Assembly: GCA_947471505.1 (NCBI GenBank)
Contig: CANIWM010000016.1
Coordinates: forward strand, 22,213-86,212
Direction: 5' to 3'
DNA from: Chthoniobacteraceae bacterium
Lineage (GTDB): Bacteria; Verrucomicrobiota; Verrucomicrobiia; Chthoniobacterales; Chthoniobacteraceae
Length of the DNA: 64,000 nucleotides
The position numbers were made by a program, and so were the translations under genes. The notes below the pieces were generated by a model, which had not been told where the DNA came from, did no database searches, and was given only the letters and a program-made list of their open reading frames with translations. Positions 28,638 to 38,300 of the stretch are shown piece after piece. The first letter of the stretch is position 1; every line of letters starts with the position of its first letter.

Positions 28638-30109
28638 AACACCACGCCGAACATCTTTCCATCGCAGGTCGCGCTTTGCTCGACCGCCGCCAGTTTCTCT
28701 CCAACAGTGCCACGGCGCTCGGATCGATCGCGCTGACGAATCTCCTCGGGCTCGATGGTCTTCTCGCGTCAGAGATCCTTAGGCCGATCATCGACCCGAC
28801 AAGGCCGTATGCACCACGGCAGCCGCATTTTCCGGCGAAGGCGAAGAATGTGGTCGTCATTTTTTGCGCGGGGGCGGTGAGCCAGTTGGAGACGTGGGAT
28901 TATAAGCCGGAGCTCATCAACTGGGACGATAGACCGCTGCCCGGCGGACCTGCCGTGACGTTTCAAGGTCCGGCGGGAAATCTCGCGCGGCCGCAGTACG
29001 AATTCCGCCAACGCGGCAGGACGGGCAAATGGGTGAGCGACATGATTCCGCATCTCGCGGAGCTGACCGACGACATTGCGTTCGTGCATTCGCTGACCAG
29101 CAAATCGAACACGCACGGACCGGCGGAGAATTTTCTCTCGACCGGATTTGTGCTCGATGGATTCCCGTCGCTCGGCTCGTGGGTGACGTATGCGCTCGGC
29201 AGCGAGAGTCAGGAACTCCCGTCGTATGTGGCGATTCCCGATCCGCGCGGAGTTCCGCAGAACGGAGCGAACAATTGGGGCCCCGGCTTTTTGCCCGCTG
29301 CGTTTCAGGGCACAACGATGTCCTCGAAGAATCCCGTTCGCCATCTCACAGCGCCCGGAGTCTCCGGCGATGCCGACCGCGCTGCGCGCTCCCTTTTGCA
29401 ACGCATGAACGCCCGCCATCTCGAAGCAAATCCCGGCGACGGCAAACTCGCCGCGCGCATCGCCAGCTACGAACTCGCCGCGCGGATGCAACTGAGCGTG
29501 CCGGAGATCAACGACCTCAGCACCGAGCCCGCGCACATTTTAAAAATGTATGGCGCGGACGACGCACAGAATCCGGACAAAGCCGCGTTCGCAAAGAACT
29601 GCATCCTCGCACGCAGGCTCATCGAGAAAGGCGTGCGCTTCGTGCAGCTTTTCAACGGCGCATACGCGAGCGGCGGGAAGCTCAATTGGGACGGTCACAA
29701 TGCACTCAAGGAACAGTACGACGTCCACGCCGAGATCCTCGACCAACCAGCCGCCGCGCTCATCCGCGATCTGAAACAGCGCGGTTTGCTCGAAGACACG
29801 CTCGTCGTGTGGTGCACCGAATTCGGCCGCATGCCGTTCTTCCAAAAAGGCGCAAAAGGCCGGGATCACAACCCTGACGGCTTCACCTGCTGGCTCACCG
29901 GCGCAGGCGTGAAGCCCGGCGTGAGCCACGGACGCACGGACGACCTCGGGCAAAAGGCCATCGAAAACATCCACCCTCTCTACCACTTCAACGCCACCAT
30001 CCTCCATCTGCTCGGCCTCGACTACGAGCGCCTCGCCTTCGAGCACAACGGCATCCAGCGCCGCCTCACCAACGTTGAGGGGAAGCTGATTCCGGAATTG
30101 CTGGCATAG
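28634..30109 (+). CDS. Second DUF1501 protein (Tat-exported)
   Basis: 491 residues. The N-terminal [20 protein letters not shown] is a Tat-type signal. Family segments [76 protein letters not shown] and [15 protein letters not shown] align along the whole length with the gene at 24323. It starts inside the stop of the preceding PSCyt1 gene. The pair therefore repeats the arrangement 4 kb upstream, and the cluster looks like a tandem duplication of a two-gene unit that later diverged. Enzymatic activity is not established. Confidence 0.92.
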   Translation: MKHHAEHLSIAGRALLDRRQFLSNSATALGSIALTNLLGLDGLLASEILRPIIDPTRPYAPRQPHFPAKAKNVVVIFCAGAVSQLETWDYKPELINWDDRPLPGGPAVTFQGPAGNLARPQYEFRQRGRTGKWVSDMIPHLAELTDDIAFVHSLTSKSNTHGPAENFLSTGFVLDGFPSLGSWVTYALGSESQELPSYVAIPDPRGVPQNGANNWGPGFLPAAFQGTTMSSKNPVRHLTAPGVSGDADRAARSLLQRMNARHLEANPGDGKLAARIASYELAARMQLSVPEINDLSTEPAHILKMYGADDAQNPDKAAFAKNCILARRLIEKGVRFVQLFNGAYASGGKLNWDGHNALKEQYDVHAEILDQPAAALIRDLKQRGLLEDTLVVWCTEFGRMPFFQKGAKGRDHNPDGFTCWLTGAGVKPGVSHGRTDDLGQKAIENIHPLYHFNATILHLLGLDYERLAFEHNGIQRRLTNVEGKLIPELLA

Positions 30110-30175
30110 GGAGACAACTCTGTAGGCTGTCACAACTCGCTCGACGCCCCGGTTTCCGCCCGCAATCTTGCCGCA

Positions 30176-31393
30176 ATGAGAACACTCGTCATCCTAGCCA
30201 TCCTCGCCACCGCCGCCGTAGCCGACGACTACTTCCCTCCGCCGGATAGCGCGGGCGGTTGGCGGACGCTCACGACGGCGGAGGAAATCCGCGATAAAGC
30301 CGGGATGGACCTCGTGAAGCTGGAGCGCACTTGGGACTTCACCCAGCGGTGCAGCCAGAATGCCGGGCTGCTCGTGGTGCGGCATGGATACTTGGTCTTC
30401 GAGCGATACGTGGGCCGCGCCAGCCGCTCGGTGAACCCCGATATGGCGTCCACCGGCAAGGCGTTCACCAGCATCGCGTGCGGCGTGATGCTCGATGAGT
30501 TTCGCGACAAAATCCCGGACGGCCTCGCCACGAAAGTCTTCACAGAAAAGTATCTGCCGGAAGCCCTCCCGCTCGACGACCCACGCAAGGCCGACATTAC
30601 GCTCGGCCATTTGCTCTGCATGAGCGCGGGCTATTGGGGCGAGGGTGGAGCGCCGACGGGCGTCGTCGGCAACACCGTCACGCAGCTCAAGCCCGTCCCC
30701 GGACAAAACATCCGAGACCTCGACGCCTCCTCGCTCGACGTTCCGCTGTGGTGCGATGTCGGCGCGGGCTATTCCTACTCCTCGCCGTCGCCGCACATCG
30801 CCTCCATCGCCCTCCGCCACGTCACCGGCATGGAGCTGGACGCCTACATCGGCGAACGCCTCGCAAAGCCGATGGGCTGGGGCCCGTGGGGATATTGCAT
30901 CCAGCGCGGCGACTTCCTCATGCCGCACGCAAACGGCGCAGGCAGCACCGCGCTCCACGCCACGGACGCGCTGCGCTTCGGCTACTGTCTTTTGAAAAAG
31001 GGGCGCTGGGAGAAAAAGCAGCTCGTCCCCGAGAGCTACGTCGCGCTCTGCAACCAACCGTCGCCTTTCAACAAGCACACGCCGTTTTCGCTCCAGTTCG
31101 AGCACAACACCGACGGCCACGTCGCCGGAGCGCCGCGCGATGCGTTTTACAAAAGCGGCGCGGGCGGCTTCGGAATCTTCGTCGTCCCATCGCTCGATGT
31201 GGTCATCTATAAAATGGGCGGCAAAGACGGCCAATACGACCCCACTTTCACGAAGATTCCGCAACCCGAGCCCAGTCACGACCGCGACGCATGGCAGCCC
31301 ATTCCCCGCACCCCATTCAATGAGGGCAGCCTCGGCGGCGACGACGGACTCCGTCGCGTACTGGAAATGGTGACGGGCGCGGTACGGGATTGA
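30176..31393 (+). CDS. Exported serine hydrolase, class C beta-lactamase/esterase family
   Basis: 405 residues with a short signal peptide (MRTLVILAILATAAVA). The penicillin-binding/esterase fold is indicated by the SxxK motif S92-T-G-K95 within ASTGKAFTS, preceded by LLVVRHGYLVFERY, and by GYSYSSPSPH (about 198-207) in the place of the second Tyr motif. TGMELDAYIGERLAKPMGW is typical of the family. Such proteins are esterases, D-aminopeptidases or carboxypeptidases more often than true beta-lactamases; the substrate cannot be inferred. It lies 66 bp after the DUF1501 gene and may belong to that cluster. It converges on ureD with 13 bp between stops. Confidence 0.88.
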   Translation: MRTLVILAILATAAVADDYFPPPDSAGGWRTLTTAEEIRDKAGMDLVKLERTWDFTQRCSQNAGLLVVRHGYLVFERYVGRASRSVNPDMASTGKAFTSIACGVMLDEFRDKIPDGLATKVFTEKYLPEALPLDDPRKADITLGHLLCMSAGYWGEGGAPTGVVGNTVTQLKPVPGQNIRDLDASSLDVPLWCDVGAGYSYSSPSPHIASIALRHVTGMELDAYIGERLAKPMGWGPWGYCIQRGDFLMPHANGAGSTALHATDALRFGYCLLKKGRWEKKQLVPESYVALCNQPSPFNKHTPFSLQFEHNTDGHVAGAPRDAFYKSGAGGFGIFVVPSLDVVIYKMGGKDGQYDPTFTKIPQPEPSHDRDAWQPIPRTPFNEGSLGGDDGLRRVLEMVTGAVRD

Positions 31394-31406
31394 ATCTTAG
31401 CTCAGT

Positions 31407-32219
31407 TCAAGTCGGCACTTCCCCCGTCACTCTCCGCAGGCTCGGCGAGACGATGGCGGCCGCGCGCTGGAGTCGGGCACGCATTATCGCGACGGTGCTG
31501 CGGAGAGTCGGGCTGTCGGGCGCGAGGACTTTCACCGCAAAAGCTCCCGCGGAGAGGCGCGTGACGCCCACCCACGCGCTATCGGAGACTGCGGAATCGA
31601 GCGCCTCCAGCCCAGGAGCGATACAGACAATGCTGGCGTAATATCCCTCCGGGAAAATCCGGCGAAGAGCCGCGATGGAGGGGTGCGCGCTGCCGATATG
31701 GTAGCGTTCGCGGACGAGGAGACGTGCGCCATGCGTGATGTCCGTGGCGATGCGCAGGTCGCGAAATGCAAAGACTTCTCCGTGGGCGGTGCGGCCGGGG
31801 GCGATGGACTCGGTCCATAGTAAAGTGCCTCCTTTTTCGATCTCAATTCGGGTTCTCTGGCGATATGCGGAGTCTTTTTGCGGGATGAGATACTCGGGCC
31901 AGACGTCCAGGGAGCCTCCGGCATTCACCGTGAATCGCTGTGATACTTCGGCAAATCCTTCGGCCATCGTATGGATGCGGTTTGCGCTGGGAGCGGTGAG
32001 GAGAAGGCGCGCGCCGCTTTCCACTTCCACGTTCACGTTCACGCGGTCGCCAGAAAGCAGGCCGGGGGATGGGCTGGCCATGTTCACGACGAGCCAGCCC
32101 TCGTCGCGGTGCGGCTTGGAGATATGGACGGGCGCAGCGAAGGATTGCCGCCGGAGCACGGTGTGCCCGGCTTCATCGGTGCCTGCGAGTAGATCGAGAT
32201 GTCCGTGGAGCCCGCTCAC
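31407..32219 (-). CDS. ureD: Urease accessory protein UreD (UreH)
   Basis: About 270 residues; scaffold for the UreDFG complex that inserts nickel and CO2 into apo-urease. Family features visible: [18 protein letters not shown] near the start, [37 protein letters not shown] and a C-terminal [14 protein letters not shown] placed the start at GTG 32219, whose GTGA overlaps the ureG stop, because ureF/ureG couple in the same way. An in-frame ATG at 32246 would add nine residues and overlap ureG by 31 bases. Last gene of the urease run. No terminator was seen before the convergent serine hydrolase gene. Confidence 0.93.
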   Translation of the reverse strand: MSGLHGHLDLLAGTDEAGHTVLRRQSFAAPVHISKPHRDEGWLVVNMASPSPGLLSGDRVNVNVEVESGARLLLTAPSANRIHTMAEGFAEVSQRFTVNAGGSLDVWPEYLIPQKDSAYRQRTRIEIEKGGTLLWTESIAPGRTAHGEVFAFRDLRIATDITHGARLLVRERYHIGSAHPSIAALRRIFPEGYYASIVCIAPGLEALDSAVSDSAWVGVTRLSAGAFAVKVLAPDSPTLRSTVAIMRARLQRAAAIVSPSLRRVTGEVPT

Positions 32220-32824
32220 ACAAACAGCACCTCGCGACGCAGCCATGCGAGCAACTCGTCTTTGCCGGTTCCAGAGCGCAGATCCATGAAGATGAACGGC
32301 CGCTCGCCACGCTGGATCTTCGCGTCGCGCGCCATCACGTCGAGGTCTGCGCCGACGTAAGGGGCGAGCTCGATTTTATTGATGAGCAGCAGATCGCTGT
32401 TGCGAATTGCCGGGCCTCCTTTTCGGGGGATTTTGTCACCTTGTGCGACATCGATGACGTAGATGAATGCATCCACCAACTCCGGTGAAAATGTCGCGGA
32501 AAGATTGTCTCCGCCGCTCTCGACGAGGATGAGTTTCGCGTCGGGATGGCGGCGCTCCAGTTCCTCGATGGCCGCAACGTTCATTGATGTATCATCGCGA
32601 ATAGCCGTGTGCGGGCAGCCGCCGGTCTCGACTCCAAGGATGCGGTCGGCGGGCAGCGCGTTGTTGCGGGTCAGGAACTCTGCATCTTCGCGCGTGTAGA
32701 TGTCGTTCGTGACTACGGCCATCGAGAGTTCCTCCTGCAACCACTGGCAGAGCCGAAGGACACATATGGTTTTCCCCGAGCCCACGGGCCCGCCGATTCC
32801 GATTTTTACTGGTCTTTGGTTCAT
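32216..32824 (-). CDS. ureG: Urease accessory GTPase UreG
   Basis: 202 residues from [19 protein letters not shown]. The frame is open a further 65 codons upstream, but that part overlaps ureF in another frame and has no similarity. SIMIBI-class GTPase that carries nickel and drives urease activation. Visible: P-loop [21 protein letters not shown], the metal-binding [15 protein letters not shown] (Cys-Pro-His), [17 protein letters not shown] and the base-specificity motif [12 protein letters not shown]. Start overlaps the ureF stop by 4 bases (ATGA). Confidence 0.97.
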   Translation of the reverse strand: MNQRPVKIGIGGPVGSGKTICVLRLCQWLQEELSMAVVTNDIYTREDAEFLTRNNALPADRILGVETGGCPHTAIRDDTSMNVAAIEELERRHPDAKLILVESGGDNLSATFSPELVDAFIYVIDVAQGDKIPRKGGPAIRNSDLLLINKIELAPYVGADLDVMARDAKIQRGERPFIFMDLRSGTGKDELLAWLRREVLFV

Positions 32825-33510
32825 GAAATGAAAAGTCGTTCGTTCGCGAACTCGTGTCGCATCGAAGCGATTTCCAGCAGCGGGTCGAAGTATCCTGCAT
32901 CGTCGCGCTCGATTTCCAGTGAATCGCGAATCGTAATGGCGGCCTGCGACAACGCGTCGCGCAGCACCCGCTGGCAGCCCTCCTGTCCAATACGAATGAG
33001 CTTCAACGCTGCTCCGCACACGCCTGAAACAGTTTGGTAAAAGTAAGCGGCAAGCGCGGCCTCCAGTGGGAATCCTTCCGCGCGGGCTTGCAGTGCGCAG
33101 ACGACGAGATGGTTTCCGTGCGCTTCTTCGGAGCTGATTGCATGGGCAAACTCGCGGTAGGAAGGATGCTCATTCACTGCACGCAGGGCGGCGAGACGGC
33201 GTCTCCCGATTTGCGTGCTGGCGTCGCGGGTCTCTCGCGCGAGCTTTGATGCAGATATTTCAAAATCGATTTCGCACAACGCAGCCAAGTCCGGGGCTTC
33301 AAAAGCGACGCGCAGGTAAGGAAGTTCAAATGCCGAGAGCGCAGGTAGCAAATGGCGCAGCACGAAATCGCGCAGTCCTGCTTCGTTCCGCGTCGATGTG
33401 AGGCGGGCGAATTCTTCGAAGCCGAGCGAGTGCGCATACGCTCCGGTGGGAAAGAGCGTGTCGTTCGTCTGAAGCAGGGCTGGCAGCCAGGACAGCGGGT
33501 CAGGACTCAT
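32821..33510 (-). CDS. ureF: Urease accessory protein UreF
   Basis: 229 residues from [20 protein letters not shown]; a longer frame to 33678 runs antiparallel to nothing known and overlaps ureE. All-helical protein that acts as a checkpoint in the UreDFG complex. Family features: [15 protein letters not shown] near the N-terminus, [20 protein letters not shown] and the C-terminal [19 protein letters not shown] end (here [16 protein letters not shown]). Start overlaps ureE by 11 bases; end couples to ureG. Confidence 0.95.
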   Translation of the reverse strand: MSPDPLSWLPALLQTNDTLFPTGAYAHSLGFEEFARLTSTRNEAGLRDFVLRHLLPALSAFELPYLRVAFEAPDLAALCEIDFEISASKLARETRDASTQIGRRRLAALRAVNEHPSYREFAHAISSEEAHGNHLVVCALQARAEGFPLEAALAAYFYQTVSGVCGAALKLIRIGQEGCQRVLRDALSQAAITIRDSLEIERDDAGYFDPLLEIASMRHEFANERLFIS

Positions 33511-33928
33511 GACTGTGCGCCTTCGCAAACGGGATGAATACCTGTTCGGCCACTGTGAACGGGATGCCTTGTCGCCCGAAGAGTGCGCGCAGTGCGGAAT
33601 CATCGGGGACGCGCACCACATCTTCGGTGACCTGAATTGGAAAGTGCAGGTTTCCAATGGTCCAACCGAGTCGGGCAACTGCAGCGGGCTTGGGGATCAG
33701 TGCGATTTCGAGGACGGGTTCGGGCTTTTGCTCGATGGTGTAAAGCGCTGTATCGCTCGCATAGAACGCATCGCCATGGGCGAGCGGACTGGCGAGGTCG
33801 AAGCCAAACTCCACGCCGTCCTCTGCAACCGAGCGCCAGCGGCGCTTCGCGAGCGTGAGACGATCCGCGCGGAGCATCATTATGGGCAATTGAGGAATCG
33901 GGTTCAGGGCGGAATGGATAAGAATCAT
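33500..33928 (-). CDS. ureE: Urease accessory nickel chaperone UreE
   Basis: 142 residues starting MILIHSALNPIPQLPIMMLR. The same frame is open far upstream, but that part is antisense-free shadow sequence overlapping ureC. N-terminal peptide-binding-like half (DRLTLAKRRWRSVAEDGVEFGFDL) and C-terminal metal-binding half (WTIGNLHFPIQVTEDVVRVP). The C-terminus AKAHSHES has only two His, so this is a UreE without the long His-rich nickel-storage tail. It sits 5 bp after ureC, in the usual C-E-F-G-D order. Confidence 0.95.
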   Translation of the reverse strand: MILIHSALNPIPQLPIMMLRADRLTLAKRRWRSVAEDGVEFGFDLASPLAHGDAFYASDTALYTIEQKPEPVLEIALIPKPAAVARLGWTIGNLHFPIQVTEDVVRVPDDSALRALFGRQGIPFTVAEQVFIPFAKAHSHES

Positions 33929-33933
33929 TGCGC

Positions 33934-35655
33934 CTAAAACAGAAAGTAGCGCTGCGCCATCGGCAGCACGCTCGCAGGCTCGCAGGTGAGGATGCGGCCA
34001 TCGGCTTTCACCGTGTAGGTTTCCGGATCCACTTCGATGTGCGGGGTTGCATCGTTCCAGATCAGGTCCTTTTTGGTGACGGCTCGCGTGCCTCTTACGG
34101 CGACCAGTCGCTTCGCAAGCGCGAGGTGATTCAATGTGCCATTTTCGAGCGCGGAGCTGCTCACAAATGTGACGCTCGTAGAATACTTCGCGCGACCGTG
34201 TGCCGCGAATTGCGGGCGGTAGAACATCGGTTGCGGCGTGGGGATGCTCGCGTTCGGGTCGCCCATGTTTGCCATGGCGATGAGGCCGCCTTTGAGAATC
34301 ACTTCCGGCTTCACTCCCAAGAATGCAGGCTTCCAGACAACTAGGTCGGCGAGCTTGCCGGGCTCGATGCTCCCGACTTCGTGCGCGATGCCGTGGGCGA
34401 TTGCGGGGTTGATGGTGTATTTCGCGACGTAGCGGAGTGCGCGGAAGTTGTCGGCCGGGCGCGTGGATTCCAGCGCGCCAAATTGCACCTTCATCTTGTG
34501 CGCGGTCTGCCATGTGCGCGTGATGACTTCGCCGACGCGTCCCATGGCTTGCGAGTCGCTCGACATGATCGAAATCGCGCCCATGTCGTGCAACATGTCT
34601 TCGGCCGCGATGGTCTCGGGGCGAATCCGGCTTTCTGCAAACGCGACGTCCTCCGGAATCTTGGAATCGAGATGATGACACACCATCAACATGTCGAGAT
34701 GCTCGGCTATGGTGTTCACCGTGAAAGGCCGCGTCGGGTTCGTGGATGACGGGAGGACATTCAGTTCGCCGCAGACGCGGATGATGTCCGGCGCGTGACC
34801 GCCGCCGGCTCCCTCGCTGTGAAATGTGTGAATCGTCCTGCCTTTGAAAGCCGCGAGCGTGGCTTCGAGAAAACCCGCTTCGTTCAGCGTGTCGGTGTGA
34901 ATCGCGACCTGCACGTCGAACTCATCGGCGACGCCGAGACAGCAGTCGATAGCGGCGGGAGTTGTGCCCCAATCTTCGTGCAGCTTCAACCCGATGACGC
35001 CCGCCCGCACTTGCTCGCGGAGCGGTTCGGGTGTTGCGCAGTTTCCTTTTCCGAGAAATCCGATGTTCATCGGATACTCGTCAGCCGCTTCCAGCATCCG
35101 GTGAATGTTCCAGGCCCCCGGCGTGCAGGTCGTTGCGTACGTTCCGTGCGAAGGACCGGTGCCTCCGCCGATCATTGTCGTCACGCCGCTCGCGAGCGCG
35201 TGTTCGATCTGCTGCGGGCAGATGAAGTGGATGTGCGTGTCGATCCCGCCTGCGGTGATGATGCAGCCTTCGCCCGCGATGACTTCGGTCGCAGCGCCGA
35301 TGGTCATGGTGATTCCCGGCTGAATGCCCGGATTTCCTGCATGACCAATTCCGACTATGCGGCCGCCTTTGATGCCGATGTCCGCCTTTACGACTCCGAC
35401 TTTAGCGTCGAGGATGAGCGCGTTCGTGATGACGAGGTCGAGGCAATCAGCATCGAGTGCGGTCGGCGACTGACCCATTCCATCGCGGATGACTTTGCCG
35501 CCGCCAAACTTCACTTCGTTGCCGTAGCCGCCGTTCTCGGCAATGAGGTCGCGCTCGACTTCGATGAACAGCTCCGTGTCGGCGAGTCGCACGCGATCCC
35601 CGACGGTCGGGCCGAACATGTCGGCGTATTGGCGGCGGGAGAGTGTCAGTGGCAT
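33934..35655 (-). CDS. ureC: Urease alpha subunit
   Basis: 573 residues from [20 protein letters not shown]; upstream in-frame codons are repeat sequence. Catalytic subunit hydrolysing urea to ammonia and carbamate at a di-nickel site. Ligands visible: His141 and His143 (DTHIHF), the carbamylated Lys224 and His226 in [28 protein letters not shown], and the mobile-flap Cys/His in [17 protein letters not shown]. All metal ligands are conserved, so the enzyme should be active when nickel is available. It is separated from ureB by an inserted GxxExxY gene; ureE follows after 5 bp. Confidence 0.98.
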   Translation of the reverse strand: MPLTLSRRQYADMFGPTVGDRVRLADTELFIEVERDLIAENGGYGNEVKFGGGKVIRDGMGQSPTALDADCLDLVITNALILDAKVGVVKADIGIKGGRIVGIGHAGNPGIQPGITMTIGAATEVIAGEGCIITAGGIDTHIHFICPQQIEHALASGVTTMIGGGTGPSHGTYATTCTPGAWNIHRMLEAADEYPMNIGFLGKGNCATPEPLREQVRAGVIGLKLHEDWGTTPAAIDCCLGVADEFDVQVAIHTDTLNEAGFLEATLAAFKGRTIHTFHSEGAGGGHAPDIIRVCGELNVLPSSTNPTRPFTVNTIAEHLDMLMVCHHLDSKIPEDVAFAESRIRPETIAAEDMLHDMGAISIMSSDSQAMGRVGEVITRTWQTAHKMKVQFGALESTRPADNFRALRYVAKYTINPAIAHGIAHEVGSIEPGKLADLVVWKPAFLGVKPEVILKGGLIAMANMGDPNASIPTPQPMFYRPQFAAHGRAKYSTSVTFVSSSALENGTLNHLALAKRLVAVRGTRAVTKKDLIWNDATPHIEVDPETYTVKADGRILTCEPASVLPMAQRYFLF

Positions 35656-35667
35656 GGTGGAAAAATT

Positions 35668-35700
35668 GAACCACCAAGGCACGAAGGCACCAAGGAAGGG
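35668..35700. repeat. Left copy of ACCACCAAG-type inverted repeat flanking the GxxExxY gene
   Basis: Holds ACCACCAAGGCACGAAGG (35670-35687) followed by CACCAAGGAAGG. A reverse-complement copy lies at 36130-36160, on the other side of the GxxExxY gene, and a short third copy (ACCTTGGTGGTTCAT) lies at 35733-35746 next to the gene's stop. It falls in the 91-bp gap just upstream of ureC. Confidence 0.75.
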
Positions 35701-35746
35701 TGACGATGAAAGCAAGAACTTGTTGTCTTTGTACCTTGGTGGTTCA

Positions 35747-36160
35747 TCATAACGCGATGCGTTTGATGCCGTCTTGAATGAGCGGCACATTGAAATTGAT
35801 TAGCAGGGCAAGACGACGCCTGCTCAATTTCAGATAGGTGAGCACCTGCGCTTTATGGACTGGCAGTAGGTTCTCCACCGCCTTCAGTTCGACGATCAGC
35901 TTGCCATCCACGAGCAAATCAATGCGTAGCCCCGCCTCGATTTTCACACCGTCATACACCACCGGCAGCAGGACTTGTCTTTCGACCTGCAATCCTCGTT
36001 TTCCCAATTCATGGGCGAGACAGACTTCATAAACACTCTCAAGCAATCCCGGACCAAGCTCGGAGTGAACCCTGAACGCCGCATCCACAACCACCTTTGC
36101 CATGGCATCCCATTCTTCTCCCGGTCCTTCCCTTGGTGTCTTCGTGTCTTGGTGGTTCAT
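35747..36160 (-). CDS. GxxExxY protein inserted between ureB and ureC
   Basis: 137 residues. The name-giving motif is seen as GLLESVY in [20 protein letters not shown], followed by the PD-(D/E)XK-like core: [20 protein letters not shown] (Asp...ExK) and [22 protein letters not shown]. The family is widespread and related to PD-(D/E)XK nucleases, but has no established function. The N-terminal [12 protein letters not shown] is encoded by the flanking repeat itself (36130-36160); a start at residue 20 is possible. The ATG overlaps the ureB stop. It interrupts the otherwise universal ureA-B-C order and is almost certainly a later insertion. Confidence 0.88.
   Translation of the reverse strand: MNHQDTKTPREGPGEEWDAMAKVVVDAAFRVHSELGPGLLESVYEVCLAHELGKRGLQVERQVLLPVVYDGVKIEAGLRIDLLVDGKLIVELKAVENLLPVHKAQVLTYLKLSRRRLALLINFNVPLIQDGIKRIAL
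36130..36160. repeat. Right copy of the ACCACCAAG-type inverted repeat
   Basis: Reverse complement of the 35668-35700 copy with a few mismatches (minus strand reads ACCACCAAGACACGAAGAC...). It encodes the first residues of the GxxExxY protein and abuts the ureB stop codon. Confidence 0.75.
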
Positions 36161-36465
36161 CCGAGTTTTCCGTTCACTTTTGCGTTAAGTCCGAAGACCT
36201 CGCGCTCGCCGGAGAGTGCTACCAGCTCGACATCCCGAGTGTCGCCGGGCTCAAAGCGCACGGCCGTCCCCGCCGGGATGTTCAGCCGGAAACCGCGCGC
36301 TGCGGCGCGGTCGAATGCAAGCGATTCGTTCACTTCGAAGAAATGAAAGTGACTTCCGATTTGAACGGGTCGGTCTCCGGTGTTGGCAACGCGGATGACT
36401 TGAGTGTCGAGGCCGACGTTTGCTGGCAATGGGGCTTCAGCGACGATGATTTCTCCGGGTATCAT
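36157..36465 (-). CDS. ureB: Urease beta subunit
   Basis: 102 residues, the normal length for bacterial UreB. Structural subunit of the (UreABC)3 enzyme. Family signature: [10 protein letters not shown] at the start, [20 protein letters not shown] in the middle and [22 protein letters not shown]. It lies 2 bp after ureA. Its stop overlaps the start of the inserted GxxExxY gene, so the insertion fell exactly after the last codon of ureB and left the protein intact. Confidence 0.97.
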   Translation of the reverse strand: MIPGEIIVAEAPLPANVGLDTQVIRVANTGDRPVQIGSHFHFFEVNESLAFDRAAARGFRLNIPAGTAVRFEPGDTRDVELVALSGEREVFGLNAKVNGKLG

Positions 36466-36467
36466 AT

Positions 36468-36770
36468 TCAGCGAATCGAATGGTGGACGGTGACGAGCTT
36501 TGTTCCATCTGGGAATGTTGCCTCGACTTGCACTTCGTGAATCATTTCGGCGATGCCTTCCATCACATCCGAGCGTTTAAGGATGGTGGTTCCGTAGCTC
36601 ATCAAATCGCTCACCGAGCGGCCATCACGAGCGCCCTCCATGATTTCGTATGAAATAATCGCGATGGACTCCGGGTAGTTCAGCTTCAGTCCGCGGGCCT
36701 GACGGCGGCGGGCGAGATCGGCTGCGACGACGATGAGCAGCTTTTCGGTTTCGCGAGGTGCGAGATGCAT
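36468..36770 (-). CDS. ureA: Urease gamma subunit
   Basis: 100 residues, full length. Family signature visible throughout: [56 protein letters not shown] and VTVHHSIR at the C-terminus. Structural subunit of the di-nickel urease. It is 3 bp downstream of the HupE/UreJ gene and 2 bp upstream of ureB, as expected of one transcription unit. Confidence 0.98.
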   Translation of the reverse strand: MHLAPRETEKLLIVVAADLARRRQARGLKLNYPESIAIISYEIMEGARDGRSVSDLMSYGTTILKRSDVMEGIAEMIHEVQVEATFPDGTKLVTVHHSIR

Positions 36771-36773
36771 GGG

Positions 36774-37349
36774 CTACAGCGAGCGGAGCAACATTCCTGC
36801 TGCGATGATCGTGGATACCGCGCCGATTCCACGGGCGACAAGGATGTGCCGCTCGCGGAGCAGTCGCGCCATTCCCATACCGACTCCGCAAATTGCCAAA
36901 GTTCCAGCCAGCACACCGCCGCAATAAGCGGCCATGTTCGCGGAGCTCGGAGCTTCGGAACCGTGCGCCCAACCGTGAATCAGCGCGCAGGCGGCGGCTA
37001 ATCCGCACGCGAGCGGAGCGCTCGCGCGGAATCCTCCGGCGAGCGATGCAGAAAATAAAACCACCGTCACGGCGAGCGCAGTTTCGATACCGGTGAATGT
37101 GCCAGTCAATAGTCCGCCGAGCATTCCAACCGCATTCGCGCCGATGAACGCCGCGACCGGAAGCCAGCGCGAAGTTTTGTCGTGGAGCCCGGCCCAAAGT
37201 CCGAGCGCGAGCGCCGCGAGGAGATGATCGAATCCCGTGAATGGATGCGCGAGGCCCCATCCGATGTCGCCTTCGTGGCCCGCGTGACCGGGATGCGCGT
37301 GGGCGAGTGCCGGGAGGAGCAGGAGTGTGATGAGCAGTTTCGTTTTCAT
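36774..37349 (-). CDS. ureJ: HupE/UreJ-family nickel permease
   Basis: 191 residues with an N-terminal signal/first helix (MKTKLLITLLLLPALAHA) and about six further transmembrane segments. The family's metal-binding motif HPFTGFDHLLAALALGLWA follows the signal, with a second conserved segment ALIHGWAHGSEAP. HupE/UreJ proteins import nickel across the inner membrane or help it diffuse inward, supplying hydrogenase or urease. Placement 3 bp before ureA supports the urease role. Alternative naming is hupE. Length is normal for the family. Confidence 0.92.
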   Translation of the reverse strand: MKTKLLITLLLLPALAHAHPGHAGHEGDIGWGLAHPFTGFDHLLAALALGLWAGLHDKTSRWLPVAAFIGANAVGMLGGLLTGTFTGIETALAVTVVLFSASLAGGFRASAPLACGLAAACALIHGWAHGSEAPSSANMAAYCGGVLAGTLAICGVGMGMARLLRERHILVARGIGAVSTIIAAGMLLRSL

Positions 37350-37397
37350 TGGCTGATTGTTGATTGCTGGTTTGAAGTGTGTGAAGCGAATCTTGCG

Positions 37398-38300
37398 CTA
37401 TTCGATGTCTTCGCCGGCCTGTGTCAGGCGGATCATCGGGAGCTTTTCCTCTTCGCCGATCTCCGCCGGAGGGTGAATGAGTTCATCCAGACGATGTTTC
37501 ATCGCGATGAATTCCGGTGCGATCATTTGCGCGGAAGTGCGCGGGCGAGGGACTGGGTTCTCGATGAACTCGACAACGCGGCCTGGATTTGTGCCCATCA
37601 CGAGGATTCGGTCGGAAAGGAGCACTGCTTCGTCGAGATCGTGAGTGATGAAAAGAATGGTCACATCGACCTGCTTCCAGATTTGCAGAAGATAGCCCTG
37701 CATCTTGCATCGCGTGAGCGAATCGAGGGCGCCAAACGGCTCGTCCATGATGAGAATACGCGGCTCGTTCGCCAGCGCACGGGCGATTGCGACGCGTTGC
37801 TTCATGCCGCCGGATAGCTCGTGCGGGTAGGACTGCTCGAACTTTCCGAGTCCCACCATATCGAGCCATTCGCGCGCCTCGCTCTCGGCGGTGACCCGCG
37901 CTTTCCCGCGCATCTCCAGACCAAACATCACGTTCTGACGAACCGTGAGCCATGGGAAAAGCGTGTAGCCTTGGAAGACCATCCCGCGATCCGGTCCGGG
38001 GCCGGCGACAGCCTTTCCGTCCAGGAGAACTTCGCCCGATGTTGCCTCGTCGAGGCCGGCGATGATGCGGATGAATGTGGATTTTCCACAACCCGAAGGA
38101 CCAATCACCGTGATGAACTCCCTTCGCCGGATATCGAGAGACAGGCCGCTGAAGACCGTGCGCGTGCCATCCTCGGCGACATAGCTTTTTGTGAGATTGC
38201 GGACCGAAAGAATGACCGGCCGTTCGAGAATGCGCTGAAACCGATCGCGGACCGCCGGTGATTGCGCGCGATAATCCGGGACGATTGGAAGCGCCGTCAT
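37398..38300 (-). CDS. ABC transporter ATPase, NitT/TauT type, urea/guanidine-linked
   Basis: 300 residues from MTALPIVPDYRAQSP; in-frame sequence further upstream overlaps the permease gene and is not used. Nucleotide-binding subunit of the importer encoded by the next two genes upstream. Walker A GPSGCGKST, Q-loop MVFQGYTLFPWLT, signature LSGGMKQRVA, Walker B ILIMDEPFGALD and the H-loop FITHDLDEA are all present. Overlaps the permease end by 4 bases. A 49-bp gap separates it from ureJ, so the importer and urease genes are probably one long transcript. Confidence 0.93.
   Translation of the reverse strand: MTALPIVPDYRAQSPAVRDRFQRILERPVILSVRNLTKSYVAEDGTRTVFSGLSLDIRRREFITVIGPSGCGKSTFIRIIAGLDEATSGEVLLDGKAVAGPGPDRGMVFQGYTLFPWLTVRQNVMFGLEMRGKARVTAESEAREWLDMVGLGKFEQSYPHELSGGMKQRVAIARALANEPRILIMDEPFGALDSLTRCKMQGYLLQIWKQVDVTILFITHDLDEAVLLSDRILVMGTNPGRVVEFIENPVPRPRTSAQMIAPEFIAMKHRLDELIHPPAEIGEEEKLPMIRLTQAGEDIE

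Noticed and set aside
30176..31393. A true class C beta-lactamase (antibiotic resistance gene)
   Set aside because: The SxxK motif is present, but the second Tyr motif and overall sequence fit the broad serine hydrolase family; nothing indicates beta-lactam hydrolysis.
33500..34681. A 393-codon minus-strand frame that appears to fuse extra sequence to UreE
   Set aside because: The first 250 codons are an alternative reading of ureC; UreE proper starts at 33928.
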